Of a stretch of DNA of 64,000 nt, positions 39,389 through 51,985 are shown piece by piece; positions within the stretch are counted from its first letter, which is position 1, and the number at the start of each line of letters is the position of its first letter. The notes under the pieces were generated by a model. It had not been told where the DNA came from and ran no database searches. It saw only the letters and a program-made list of their open reading frames with translations. The stretch covers positions 35,609,315 to 35,673,314 of the forward strand of contig NW_024037069.1 of NCBI RefSeq assembly GCF_015706575.1, in the 5' to 3' direction. The stretch comes from Patiria miniata (Eukaryota; Echinodermata; Asteroidea; Valvatida; Asterinidae). Made by a program: the position numbers and the translations under genes.

Positions 39389-40945
39389 TTCAACATTGCC
39401 CAATATGTAGAAACACTTAATAGTCGTCGGCTAAATCTAAACATCTGGTGGTTGTGATTGTGTTATTACCGGTCGTGGTTTGGGATATTTTTGTTTAAAT
39501 AATGCAGTGAAAACATAAAATTTTTTCAATTAAGCCTTAGCCTGTATTATTATATATTTCTTAATCAATTTCAATGAAATCTAATTTTCTCTGCGTGCTG
39601 ATTATAAATTCCCGAGTCTGAATGTATACATCTAAAATCAAAATAACCGCTGAAGAGGAGTCTAAAATAAGTAAAAGGTAAACAAACCAAAAACGTAAAC
39701 ACGTCTTGCCTGCATGGTTCCCAGTCCCAGCACCACATTTTCTGTACACTGGATAGCAAGAGCACCAGACTTACGTACGTATAGAGAAATTTTCCATAGG
39801 GACTTCCGATTTCTCGAATTCTCACAATCGAGAATGGTAAGTGATTTCAACTATTCTTGGTTTTAACAGCGTATTTTAGTTACTTTTAAAAAAGAAGGAT
39901 TAAACATAAGGACAACATTGACTCAATGTTTGAGGTGAGTCAGGGATTTTATGCTCTTAATAAGTTAATCTTAATAAAAGACGGGAATGACGGGTTCACA
40001 ACAAAGTGCCATTGTTTATCCGCATTAGAAAATGTGTGAGGGCGCTGTTCATTTGGTGACCCATTTTTCTGAATAGGAAATTGTGATTAAAATCTTGATT
40101 TTTTGGCACATTCATACTGTTCTATTGAAACTCAGGAAAATTTTGCAACCTGGACCGCTACTTCTGTGAGTGTGATTGTGTACAAAGTCTATGGAGAGTC
40201 AAGACAATTTTCCGAGTATTTCCTAACAAATTGGAAATATTTCTCAGTGCCAGATTTATGTCTTAACTCTTATCATCATTTTTGCAATGAATGACCTTCA
40301 TTGAGATGATATATGAAGAAAACCTAGCGTCAGGTTACAACATTTTTTCCGAAATTCAAATATCAGAATTTTTGAAATCATGATTGCCGTCTGCCATATA
40401 TTTATTGAAATAAGCATGAATAAAGACAAAGATTCTGAGTTTTGAGCATTTCAATTGTGTTTCTGCACCCCTTTTTGTATGGAAAATAATCACACTTTAA
40501 TCTGCCTTAAACGTACACATTTCAGTGTCTTAAAAAAAATCCCTGGTTTAAATCTAGTCCGAGTAGCTTGGAACCAACTTATCACCTTTTTAACATTCGG
40601 ACATGGTCTGACGATAGTAAGGTCCAAGCTAAACCGCTGCTGTTGCTCGACACAATTCTGTTCTTGACCCAAAAACCCAACATTGCCCGACAAAAACATC
40701 AGATTTCACCCTCAAAATAGCCTACAAAGTACTAAATACACCACCTGAGGTACAAAATAATTAAGATGGTTGTACTGAAGTTTACTTATGATCCGGATGA
40801 AAAGTGAAATTTCCCCTTCAATTCCGAGAGTTCCCCTTGCGATCGTGAACACGTTAAATTTCTGACTCGCGTTTGAACAATGGGATGTGGTTGTGCCCAG
40901 CATTCATTCAATGGTCCCCGTATCCCGAGTGCCATTCCTTTACCT

Positions 40946-41156
40946 AGCGCGATGCATCGATTATGATAATGAGTAGACTGGATCTCGTAAACACAAGTGT
41001 ATTTCAAACGATGATAGGGAGTCGGGAACTAGGGCAGCTTTTATGAGCGGAAACCAGTTCAAGCTAGTTCCCGACTCCCTATCACTGTTGGAAATGCACT
41101 TGTGTTTACAAACGAGATCCAGTCTACTCATTTATCATAATCGATGCATCGCGCTG
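40946..41156. repeat. large inverted repeat directly 5' of the CLCC1 start codon
   Basis: The left arm is about 40946-41032 and the right arm 41064-41156, with a loop of about 31 bp. Paired blocks include GCGATGCATCGATTATGATA, GATCTCGTAAACACAAGTG and GATAGGGAGTCGGGAACTAG. The right arm ends 16 bp before the ATG at 41173, so it may be part of the promoter or 5' UTR. A 13-bp direct repeat (TGTTGGAAATGCA) lies in the right arm and again overlapping the start codon. Confidence 0.85.
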
Positions 41157-41172
41157 TTGTAATGTGTTGGAA

Positions 41173-44100
41173 ATGCAGGCATTTGTTGAACAGATGCTTC
41201 TTGGGCTTCTCATCATCCTGGTTGGCATGGCAACCGCATCAGTGTCCATTGGGGATCCTCTTCAAGACAATGACGACTTTCTTTGGGAAGAGACCCCCAG
41301 CCGAGATGTTGTGGATCACACCGACATGCTGAACTTTGACCCATCCACCAGGACAATGCGGAATAAAAGCCCAAAGAATGAGAAAAAATACTCGGTAAGT
41401 GAAAGTAAAAAGTCCACTTTTGCCATTCACTAGAGACTTGAGTTATTGTCTACACTTATCATGAAAGAAAAGGAAACTAGTGGCACAAGACTAATTTTAA
41501 AATTTTGTTCTCTTTCTTTCCTGTTGCTTTATTAATGACAATATTTTAGCTACTGTTCAGATTTTGTAACGCCCATTTGAACATTATATGGTATATGCGC
41601 ATAATAAATGTAATTTTATTATTATTTTATTAATGCCAGTTGCTTTGTACATATGGACAGCACTTGTTCCCATTTCATGTCTAATTTCGAAGGATTTTAT
41701 GTAATTTCTGACCAGCCTGTTCCTTTCAGAAAGTGAATACATTCCAACTAATTGCTTTCTAGGCTTTGATTGAGGAGTGTCGGACGGATCTCATTCAGTG
41801 TCGTCAGAACCTGGCCGATTTCCATGAGAAGACGCTCATTGATGCGATGTATGATAAAAATGAGGCCCATGATGTAAGAATTTCTGTCTTCCTGTGTGTA
41901 CCTTTTTTCATGTTATTGGCTTTTCCGCAAAGTTGCGAAAAGCCTTCTTTTTTTTCTGATTTTTTTCTTCTCATTTCTTTTTTTTGTTCCAATATGCCAT
42001 AGAAATTTGCACACGATTTTTGTACACGCCACTTTTGGGATTTATCTTTGTCGGGGGTCATGTGATGTCATCACAAATGTGCATATTTTTAAGTCCTATA
42101 TCTACGGAATTGTAAGTCCAATTGGGTTGAGACTTGGAATGTGGGTAGACCAAGATGTGTTATAATCATTGGTTTGGTCAGGGGCTCCTCGTTTGTCTAA
42201 TTTGCATAACAGCAGTGAGATATTTGTTGCAAGTTGAAGTCAAATTTTCAAGTGATGATGCCCTATATTGTCGCATCCCCCCAAGAGCATCTTAATAATC
42301 TCTTGTAAACAATACCGAAAAGGCAAGACAACTTTTGTTTCCTTGCGGTGCATTACACCCTCCTTCATAATCAGGGTATGACCCACCCCCAAGAGAACAC
42401 ATGAGCTGCTCCCTCATGAAACCTGATAAACATATTTTGAGGGAGGAAAAATGCCACATTACCATACATTGAGCACGCTGCACACGCGTACAGTGTACAA
42501 TACACATGAGTCAGTGTGGTTTTAAACAATGTTAATATTGCGATCGAGGCATTCGAAGGTCTCCCTGACCAACTTCCGACTGTCCATGTGAGTGAGGTAC
42601 CGGTACTTGGTATACCTGCGGAAATATCATCATCTCTGACCAGTCCAAATTCTAGTAGCTCAACTTCAACATATTCAAGTGAGCTTTTTCCTTCCAGCGG
42701 TTTAAGTAAGTACTACACAGCAGTTTTTGCGAAAGAATTCATGAAATCGGCCCCTGATTGGCAAGAACTGGTGAACACGCATGCACACTAAAAAGCCACT
42801 CTATTGTCTAGCACTGATATAGTAGCGTGATTATCTTTACAATTGACAAAGCAAGACTTGGCAACCTCCGTTCCTTTTTGTGTGATCCACAGAAGGTGGG
42901 AAGTTGCAAGAAGGAGTTGACCACATGCCAGGAGGATCTAGCTGATTGTAAGTTGGGTTATAACATCAATATGCCGGCCCCAGCGGATGAATCGCTGGAG
43001 TCACCCTGTAAACTGGAACAGATGTTCTTCCGTCGGTTTGCCAAACGTTTCATCAATTTGCTGATTGCTGAGGTAAGAGTTGGGCATGTTCAATATTGTC
43101 TAGAATATCTGCTGCCATTTATCAGTGCTACTGTATGGTGCATCAATGGTTCCCCCCTCCCCCTCAATTTCGGAAAAAAAAATTTCTGAAAAAGTTCATC
43201 ATTTTTTGTGTGATCTCCCAAACATTTCTTTTCTTGTGTGTGTGAGCTTGTCTTACATACGCAGTGTGGACTTCCGAACAAAAGACGTCTACATAATGTA
43301 GGTAGCAGCGACGAAGTGTGGACTTGCCCACGTCCACACAGTGTTTCCCCATTTCTGGAAAACAGGTTTAGAGGCATTTTTGGGTTAGGTTTATCTGTAG
43401 CAGAATGAAGAGAAACACTAAAGGGAATCATTGAAAAAAAATTGGGTTGTAAGAGTTTTCACAGTTTGAGAAAAATGAGTTTTTCCACTGGTGTTCCTTA
43501 ACTACACGAAAAGAAAGGAAAGTCCACACTAGGTATGTGAAACAAGTCTGTGTGGGTGTGTGTGGGGGTGTGTGTGTTTGTGTGTGGGGGGGGGGGAGTT
43601 CTTTGAATATTAAATGATGTATACATTTTGTAGTTAGGGAATAATAGTGTAAGGACCCAGTCTTCACTGCGTGATATTGACCGGGTTGGGGGTGACCGCT
43701 GTTAATGGACCGAGACGAAGGCTCTGTCCATTAACAGCGGTCACCCCCATACCCGGTCATTATCACGCAGTGAAGACTGGGTCCTCACACTGTCATTCCC
43801 ATTAATAAATACCTTTTTAACAAAATAAACAGTTAAAATGCTCCAATTTTGTGACTTTTCTTTCGGCGATATTTCCAGATTTTTTGTGTTCGTGTTTAGT
43901 GGCCATATTTTGGCTTATGCGTGGTACCATGACTCTTCAATATGTGTGTTATATACCACCCTTGCCGGGTCCAGGCTGCGCTGGATGACCTCTTTATTGC
44001 ATCACGACCACTGATGTTCAGGGTATGAACTTCTGCTGCTGTAGCGAAACAAATTACAACAATTTGTCTTCATATTTTTACCTGATGGAGGAAGCTGAAG

Positions 44101-47100
44101 TTTCGTTAAACTATTCCTTGTGTCCAGAATTACAATGATGCGTGGTTTAGAGAAAGTAAATATGTCCGTGGGCGAAGTGTTTAAAGAAAATAAATTGCAG
44201 ATAGATCCACGCTTTCGTCGTAAACATCCACACACTGCAGTACGAACAGGTCGTTTGAAAACTTCCCTAGCGTGCACCCGGAACATAGCAACTGTGTTAC
44301 GTACATGCGCATAAGTAGTTGAGTGCATGTGTACTAGTGTATTGTTACAAGCTACCGTAGAACTGTTGTAAATTTGGCCAGCCATTTGGCTTACATGATG
44401 CTGGATCAATGCTGGTTCAGGGTCCATATATTCGCTTGTTCTTGAAGCCGGTCTTTATATCACCGTTAATGCACCCCCATGTGATTGAGTCTCGACCAAT
44501 CAGAAGCTATCAACTCTCCAAGGTATTTATTAATAGCATGTAAAATTTAATATTGAAATTCAAAATTTCGTATTTGTAAAGTTGAAAGATGTGTAAAGTT
44601 TAATTTTTGTAAATTTAAAAGCGGGAAGTTTGATTGTTTGTTTTTCCTCAGAGCACAGATGACAAGGATTCTCCACTTGAAGCAGAAATCCGAGTGGAGC
44701 TTGGTACCTACAGCTGGAGCAAACTCCGTCAGTTTGTCCAGCAGAAAGGAAAGGTCAAACTAGTGGATGCTCATGACCTGATGGACGATATGCTGGTCAG
44801 CGCTCGCCATGACAACATGACAGACAAACCCGGCTGGCTGGAAAGGATGACAGGAATGGATCCGACAAACATTAAATTTGTGAGTTGAACATTTTGTTTC
44901 AACTTATTTGCTTAAATGTGGCACGTCTCATTCTTTGATTATGATATGGCCTCATGGTCGGGAGCATCAAACTCAAGAGCTGTGGGTAACTTCCGTTCTG
45001 CAGGTTCTGGGTTCGAGTTCAGCCTTGGGAGTTATGTGCTTGTGTCCTTGGGCAAGACACTTTGCCCTAACAGGAGTAAATGGGTACCTGTGAGAACAGG
45101 GATGATTACTGTGCTTGGTTTAAAATGCTTTGTGCTGAAGTGACAGCATCAAGCTGTATACTCCCGAGGGAGTTGAGATGGTTATTGGAATGTAGGCCCC
45201 ATGAGTAGGGGTAATAATGATGTAGTGCCTTGGGCACCAATACTGGTGGATGTGTGAATTATATATGTTCACATTATTGTTAGATTTTTAATTTTTGATA
45301 TTTTGTTTCCTTGTCTCCAGTATGTCCTGCTGTTTCTCCTCAGCGTCATAGTGATTGTATTCGAGTCCAAGACGCAGGCAACATGGTGGCAGCAACTTAG
45401 TGCTGTCTTTGTTGTCTTGTTTCTCATCAGCGTCGGCTGGAACTGGATCTACCTCTACAAGGTGAGACGGCAGAAGAAACTAGGCTTCTTAGGGATTTAA
45501 TTTGCAGTAAACATTGGGGCCTCATTTTGTGAGTCTTTAACAATAAAAATCTATTTTTGTTGCCTTCCCCAAATTCCAAGGGGACTTCAAGCCTTGGGCA
45601 GGGGAAAGGGGGCATATCCCCTCCCCTTGTAATGCCACTGGTAGGATGATGGAGGAACATCCTCTCTTCAGCCAAAGCCTGTGCCAGCCCCCTTAAGATT
45701 TTTGTTTGGGGGAGGGGGACCTAAGTATCTTGTAAGTTTTACAAAACTGTCAATGTGGCTTTACTTATTGAAAGCAAAGAATATCTGTTAAAGTGGTCAT
45801 GCAATTATTTAACTCGATAGATTTTTGGACGGCGAAAAAGCAAACTGCGCCGTTGTGTTTCTGTCCAACGAACACTTCAAGTTCTCCATTGATGTCATCT
45901 GCTCTTACTCCATAGTAACTCTAGTAATTTAAGTAGGAAAGTCTGCAATATTTGCTTGCATGTTTCACCGATAAATAAGAAATTACACAAAATTTCTATA
46001 CAAGTGCCATCAGCACAGACTGGCTATTATAACAGAACTGTTTTGGGTTTTTTCGGGTAAAATATAGAAAGAGTTGGCGCATAAGATTTCCAACATGCAG
46101 AAAGACAGAGAGATGCCAGCGCATTGTACGCCAGACAAGATGACGTGGTGGGATTCCATCAAGGAAGTCTTCCGCAAACAGTTGACCTTCCAGGAAGACG
46201 CTTGTGATGTCTATCATGAGAACATCCTGGTGGATCCTATTTATGAAGTGCCTCCAACAAGGGTGGGTAGAATTTGACAGATGGAGAGGAGAAGGTGGGG
46301 GCAGGGAGGGGAGTGGTTTTAGGGGAGGGGATGGGTCTGGGGACGTGTGAGTCAGTTAGGGGAGGGGAAGGTTTTCATCTACCATTTGCAATGTGGACTG
46401 TACTAGCCATTCAGCTGTTGTGGTACTTAATTTGCGGAGGCTTGGATAGATTGTAATAAAAACCATTGTACAAACAATGCATTGATTGCATTCTAGGGAC
46501 TTTTCAAACTACGGCTAGATGTGATATCTCACAATCGTGTGGTTATTGGTAATGCGATTGATCCTTGGTTGCCAGCTGGCTGGTCCCAAATGGTCTGTCA
46601 TGCTAGACCATTATCAACTTGATATAATTGGTCAATCGCAAAGGGAAACTTTCTTGGTGCATATAGCAATTATAAAATGTACAATGAAATTAACTGGAGT
46701 GGGGTTTGAACCTACGACCTGTGGAATACCGGAACAGTATTCTAGAGGTTCAAACCCCGCCCAGTCAATTTCTTTGTTCAATTTGATTAGAAGTGGTCAA
46801 ATTTAGGCTGACAGTAATTCTGAGGATGAGAGACAAGTAGTTAACAGTAAACAATTCTTAACTTTACAAATTGCAAAAATCTGATTTAAGTAGGATCACA
46901 GTAAAGAACTGTGCATAAGTCTAAGACGTTGTTAACTTTCCCTTGTCTATAGGCAATCTCCCACACTGTCTCTGTCATGTTCATGGAGCCGTTGAAACCT
47001 TTAGGCAAGCACATCGCGGACTTCAACCGCGAGCTCTTCAGGGATCTGCCGTACTTTGCTTGGATCCCGGCTTTCTTAACAGTGCCAGTCATTGTGGTTA

Positions 47101-48860
47101 CCATATGCATAGCGATGTACTACTGCCCGTGCCTGGGCCGCAGGAGGAAAGATGTTGCAGCTCAGGAGAGAGTCCGTCAATTGGAGGATCAGTTGAGAGA
47201 AAGAGACGCCATCGATCGGAGACGGGAAAGGCTTCAAGAATTGGAGGTAAAACAAGAAATGTAGTATAGAAGTAATGAGGGTTACTTTTGTATGGATTCG
47301 GTATCCTCTTATTGACTTGAGTGGCAAGGAGCCAACAGAACTAAAATACTTGTAGCGGTTCCATTTAAGTATTGCTTGACATTGTTATGTATGAAGCTAA
47401 AATATATGAGAACTAGTTACAAGCAGTAAAAATTACATCACGTATGTCTCTATTTTCATATGACAAATTCTGGTGCTTAAAGTTCCATGCAATGTACCAC
47501 TGGTTTGCACAAGATGTAAATTGTTGCAGGGTTTTCAAGTTTGATAGTACATTTTGAGCAAAGAGCTTTACAAAAATGCAAGCTTATATGTGTGTTTTTT
47601 TTAATGATATTTCCACAGAACTTGCCTCACTTAGGGAGCGCTGTGGGCATGCGACATTGTAACTAAAATGGTCAAAGACCAACTCTTGCAATGTAAGAAA
47701 ACTTGCCTGTTAATGTATTAATGTAGGAACATTTTGACAACTGGAAGAGCAGTTTAATAAATCATTTTTGTGAAAAAGATTTCCAAAACATATTTTAGGT
47801 AATGAAAAACCATGTATACTTTGCTATTGAAATTTTTTTTAAATTTTTAATTTTGCAGTACCCTCGGAAGGTTGGCTACCAAGTTGCCCAACCAGCACCC
47901 ATGCCGGCCCTGAACCCATACATGGACGGGGGACACCTCCAAGATATTCCACAAGCCCAACACCAGCGTCACCAATATCCCAATCAACCTTTGGCTGCTG
48001 AGGAACCACCAGCCAGGGTGAGGCGCAGACCACGTGGCAGCAGTGAATCTGATGTTCTCCAGCAACGCCAGCCGCGACAGGCTCTCAACTTGGGTGCCCA
48101 CGGGGCCCTGAGCGCCCCCTACCATGGCGACGTATCCGGCGGTGATGACTCATCTGATGATGCAGATGATCTCCGGGGGCAACGCCCTCGTGGTCTCCAT
48201 CTTGACGGAGTTCAGGGTAGGAGGGTTTCCCCATCCAGGGTTGGTGTATCTCGGGCGGCTTCGGATGAGCGATTGAGATCCAAGAGAACAGAGATTCAGG
48301 GACTGCCAGTAGAGTGCCCCAACTCAGAGCTGGATTCTATGGAAGAACGCTCCAATTCTAGAAAGGCTGCCAAAACACAGGGTCCGTCAGAAGCAAGCCA
48401 GAAAGCCAGTGAGTACAGGACGGCAGCAAAAGGTGGTAGCTGCCAAGGCGAAGGACTGTCTGCAGACAAAGGCATGGTTGGGGGAATGGAACCAGAAGAG
48501 GAAGCTAAAGTCAGAAAGGAGAAGCCAAAGTCGGGAGAGGTTGCTGACACCGTCTCAGCTTCCATCACTCCCTCTTCATCCACTGATTCAGAACCTTTTG
48601 TGACCTCAGCTCCGGGTTTGGACAGCCCTTCCAGTGTCTCGGTCATTGAGGGGGACTCCAGCCCGGCCTCAGGGGGCAGCGTGGATGGCGACACTCATCT
48701 GCAGGGGTTAGGGATGTCCCTGAGTGGTAGTATCGATATCATCGAGCCTCTGGGGCCTCTGGGAGGGGGAGGGGAAGGGGATAGGAGTGAGGATGGGCAG
48801 GAATCAGATGAGTTTGAGGTGCTGTCCAGAGAGCAATGCCAGGCAGAAGATATGGAATAA
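41173..48860 (+). CDS. CLCC1: CLCC1, ER chloride channel CLIC-like protein 1
   Basis: Eight exons encode 790 residues: 41173-41394, 41763-41873, 42893-43072, 44652-44879, 45321-45461, 46068-46262, 46953-47246, 47859-48860. All junctions are GT-AG and phase 0. A signal peptide (residues 1-25) is followed by the family signature DHTDMLNFDPSTRTMR (48-63; human DPTDMLNYDAASGTMR). Next is a lumenal Cys-containing coiled region. Membrane segments lie at about 248-262, 272-291 (ending GWNWIYLYK) and 392-416, with VPPTRAISHTV and MEPLKPLGKHI between them. A charged coiled coil spans about 425-457. The last exon adds 333 mostly disordered Ser/Glu/Gly/Pro-rich residues, so the protein is longer than the 551-residue human one. 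In vertebrates CLCC1 is an ER membrane anion channel. The ATG was chosen because it opens the signal peptide. A possible AATAAA overlaps the stop codon. Confidence 0.95.
42164..42390 (+). repeat. 227-bp dispersed repeat, copy B, in CLCC1 intron 2
   Basis: This is the partner of 39162-39388 in the same orientation and of the same length. The similarity begins at AATCATTRGTTTGGTC and ends at TATGACCCACCCCC in both copies, which defines the element boundaries. Confidence 0.85.
43637..43802. mobile_element. long hairpin element in CLCC1 intron 3
   Basis: Arms of about 73 bp (43637-43709 and 43729-43802) are more than 90 percent complementary, with a loop of about 19 bp. Blocks include GGACCCAGTCTTCACTGCGT and GGTGACCGCTGTTAATGGA. 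This is a MITE-type or foldback hairpin. Flanking duplication is unclear because the pairing continues out to GGGAAT/ATTCCC. Confidence 0.8.
44946..45283 (+). repeat. tRNA-derived SINE in CLCC1 intron 4
   Basis: A tRNA-like head has an A-box-like ATGGCCTCATGG and a B-box-like GGGTTCGAGTTC (about 45007). It is followed by the SINE block GTGTCCTTGGGCAAGACAC, also found in the 48.9-kb SINE, and then a different tail. Similar central domains are known from widespread metazoan SINE superfamilies; the exact family is not assigned. Confidence 0.7.
46690..46770. repeat. inverted tRNA-like B-box hairpin in CLCC1 intron 6
   Basis: ACTGGAGTGGGGTTTGAACC and AGGTTCAAACCCCGCCCAGT form an inverted pair, each containing a GGTTCAAACCCC pol III B-box consensus. 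It probably represents two facing remnants of a tRNA-derived element. Confidence 0.55.
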
Positions 48861-48883
48861 AGAGCCAGATCAGCAGTTATAAT

Positions 48884-49183
48884 GTGGGGAGTGTGGCCTA
48901 GTGGTTACGGTTCGTGTCTCACGATCAGAGGGTCAGGAGTTCCAATCCAGCTGCTGGTCGTATGTTGTGTCCCTGGGCAAGCCACTTCACCTCAGCTTGC
49001 CTCTTTCCACCCAGAAGTATAAATGGGTACCGGCATTAGCTGGGGAGTAACCTGCCATGGACTAGCATCCCATCCAGGGGGGAGTACAAACATTCTCAAT
49101 CGTTTCATGCTACTGAAACCGGAGATAAACACCGTCCTGATGGGCCACATTGGCTCGTGACAGACTTTACTTACTTTACTTAC
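48884..49183 (+). mobile_element. 300-bp tRNA-derived SINE with 14-bp target duplication
   Basis: The head carries the A box TGGCCTAGTGGTTACGG and a B-box-like GAGTTCCAATCC. The body shares GTCCCTGGGCAAGCCACTTC with other SINEs, and the tail is a (TTAC)n-type run. Flanking copies at 48870-48883 and 49184-49197 (TCAGCAGTTRTAAT) match at 13 of 14 bases. It sits 23 bp after the CLCC1 stop, so it probably forms part of the 3' UTR. Confidence 0.9.
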
Positions 49184-50299
49184 TCAGCAGTTGTAATCGA
49201 GTCAATCTCAAGTCAATCACAAATCAGCTCACAAGTAACTGGCGTTGAACAATGGCACAGGAATTTCTTTGTCACAGTCCATTTGAATGGCTTGTCACAT
49301 GACTTGACTTGCGACCGGACGACTTGTGATTGACTTGTGACGACTTTTGACTTGTGACAGACTGAATTACAATTCTGCAATTCGGGATTCATACTTCACA
49401 TGCATGCACTTCATCACAATTTGATGATTTCACTTCGAGATAAACAAATGAATGTTAACAACAACCTTGGTGTAGTCATAACCAGATCTATAGTCCCCTT
49501 TTATGGTTTCCACATATATTTACCCAGCCAAAACAATTCAGTGCACATGTGCAGTTGAGAAGCAACTTCTAATTCCGACTTGACTTATATTGCTGAGACT
49601 TTGAAAAGTAAGAATTTTCAGTGGCATTGCACACACTGGTCTTTTTGTATTTAATGTAAAATTAACTGGGATTCGTGTAAAACCCCCTCCACACAGAATA
49701 TTGAGGGAATCTTTCCTCAAAAATTGAGTACAATTCTATTTTCTCTGAACCTGAACTTAATAAAAAACTATCAACTGAAGAATAATTTTATATTTTTCAC
49801 ATTTCTAGTAAACAAAGAAACAAATTGTTTAGTTCCAAACATCGTATCCAGTGCAATTTGCTTAATCAAAGTAAGAAGGGTGGTAAGGTGTATCATATGT
49901 ACAAATGTTTATTTATTCACATTATATTGTGAAGAGAAGATATACTAAAAATAGATCTAATGATATAGAATTTTAATTTGCTGCTTGTGGAATGTTCCAT
50001 GCTTGAGATTGAAATATTGAAATTATGCTAATTTATGATAATTTTAATCATGCTTATTATTATAGATGCTTGTATGGATTATTTCTTCCAAAGAGAGTTT
50101 TAGACGAGTCAGACAAGTCGCACAAACCCTTAAGTTTTAATTCAAGTGGCAGGTTATTCAAATTAATTGTGATAAAGACATTTTTTCTGTAATTTTATTG
50201 TTACCTCTAATATTTAACATTGGTTTTTGCCCGTCGCTGATGTAAAATCGTGTAAACACTGTATATTCAGTGTTGCCCAAAGGCTTGCAGAGAAAAATC

Positions 50300-50400
50300 A
50301 CAAGCTTATTCGGTTTGGACTCGAACCCACAACCTCCTGCTTACTAGTGCAGATGTCTTATCACTTGACCAGCGAGCTTGCCGGGGTCGGCTGGCTTGTT
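50300..50400 (-). repeat. tRNA-derived SINE remnant
   Basis: Read on the minus strand it has an A-box-like TGGTCAAGTGATAAGAC and a perfect B box GGGTTCGAGTCC at tRNA-like spacing. The anticodon loop lacks the invariant T33, so it is not a functional tRNA gene. A degraded relative (sharing CTCCTGCTTACTWGTGCA) is at 53970-54015. Confidence 0.7.
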
Positions 50401-51636
50401 CAAATCTGATTTAAAAGAGCTTGGACAATGTATGTGTGATTGGCGTAAGGGAAAAAAATCCAATATTACTACTCTCCAACTTGTGATTGACTTGACTACA
50501 AATCTGTTAATTTGCCTTTGTGGAAATTACTGAACAGTAGGATGATTAATTAATTGTTAAATCAAACATAATTGTGTTACGAGTGGTGTTGACCCATTTT
50601 ATGATTGAAGTAATTACTGTAGAAAGTATGGTCAGTTTTATAGTTTTCTTGGTAGTAATACAAAGATGCAACAGTGGATGGTAGTCAAATAATACTGGCT
50701 ATGGACCGTGTGACCTCTAACGTCATGGCAGCTGTTTACACCATGCAGATTTTGACCGACACACATGCAGTGCAGAAGGGAAGAGTTTGCTGAAAGATGG
50801 CGTCACATGACCCCTACATCCAATTTGGGAGTAAATGTCACATGGTCTATACCAGAATGCATCTGGTGGAAATTGGTGTGGTGAGTGAGGCACATAGTGG
50901 TCTTATGTGCCTTCATTGGAAAATAAAAAGTCCAGCACGGAATAGAATCATGTTTCATTTCTCAGTTTCATTTCAGGCTTTTGCTGGGTATTTGCTGGGC
51001 GACACTGTGTGGTGCCAGACAGTATGTGTGACTCCTCCCCCTCCCCAACCCCTACCACCCCTCCCCCAATGAGAAAAAAATAGCAATACTTTAAGAACTG
51101 AATTTCCGTTGGTTTAAATTCACTTATTTCTTTTCTTTAACAATGCAGCCTTTAATGTTCTTCAGGTTTGGAAAGAAGGGGGAACTCAACTTCCTGCTGT
51201 GTCATGTTTTGTTCTTCAAAAGGGTCTGCATTGGATAGCAATGGTTCAATGTGTTTTAATATTTTTCGTTTTTCGTTTTTAAAATCCAACAAAATTATAC
51301 AGCCCAATGTTCGATCCTAGCAGAATCTTTGTTGATCAAAACTGTTAGGCCGTCTAATTTTGTTAATAAATGTGTACATTTCAGGTCAATCAGGTCAGAA
51401 ACAGTTTGAGGCAGATTCGTTGTTATTTTATTTTTTAACTGATTTTTTTGTTATTAATACAATCGCTACAACCAGTAAGTACATAAAGTCTCGATATCTC
51501 TATAATTTCATTTACCGTGTACAATGAACACAAAAGGGAAATATTGGCCATTTATTGGCATGACATTAGAACGTATCTGAAATAAAAGCTATTTAAAAAT
51601 GCCTTGACACAGACACTTTGTCGTTCATACCCAAAA

Positions 51637-51985
51637 AATTGAAATGTTAAAATATTGGTCTTAGAACAGAGCACTTCATAGAATATTAAGTCAATTTAAT
51701 ATTTCAGATCAACAAAATGCCCAGATTGATAGAATTATAAACAGTTAGTAATTTTATAAAAAATAAATTGAATTGTTATAATATTTTTTCTTTCAAAGAT
51801 TAAAAAACTTCCAGATTGATTTAATAAACACTGTACTGCAGTGTTTATAATTTATGAAACACACAATTGAATTGTTAAAATATTGTTCTTTCTAAAAACA
51901 GAGCACTACATAGAATAATCAGTCAATTTGATATTTTTGGTTAAAAACAATGCCCAGATTGATTTAAAATAATTAACACCGTTCA
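51637..51985 (+). repeat. degenerate tandem array, ~100-130 bp units, downstream of COMT
   Basis: Three diverged units begin with TTGAAWTGTTAWAATATT (near 51640, 51768 and 51866). Each ends with a CCAGATTGAT block; units 1 and 3 share AACAGAGCACT and CATAGAATA. The array is AT-rich and non-coding. Confidence 0.7.

Larger units (their letters stand above)
36215..40940. other. intergenic region upstream of CLCC1
   Basis: Contains a foldback-family fragment (37950-38066), G/C homopolymer tracts (38270-38281, 38440-38465) and one copy of a 227-bp repeat (39162-39388). A CpG-rich patch with a CCAAT box lies near 36630-36740. No coding exon was recognised on either strand. Confidence 0.55.

Noticed and set aside
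42516-42791. Possible extra CLCC1 exon with a Ser-rich frame between exons 2 and 3
   Set aside because: Exons 2 and 3 already join in phase 0, the frame overlaps repeat-derived DNA, and no acceptor/donor pair in phase was seen.
50300-50400. Functional tRNA gene on the minus strand
   Set aside because: A and B boxes are good, but the anticodon loop lacks T33 and the acceptor stem does not pair, so it is a SINE remnant.
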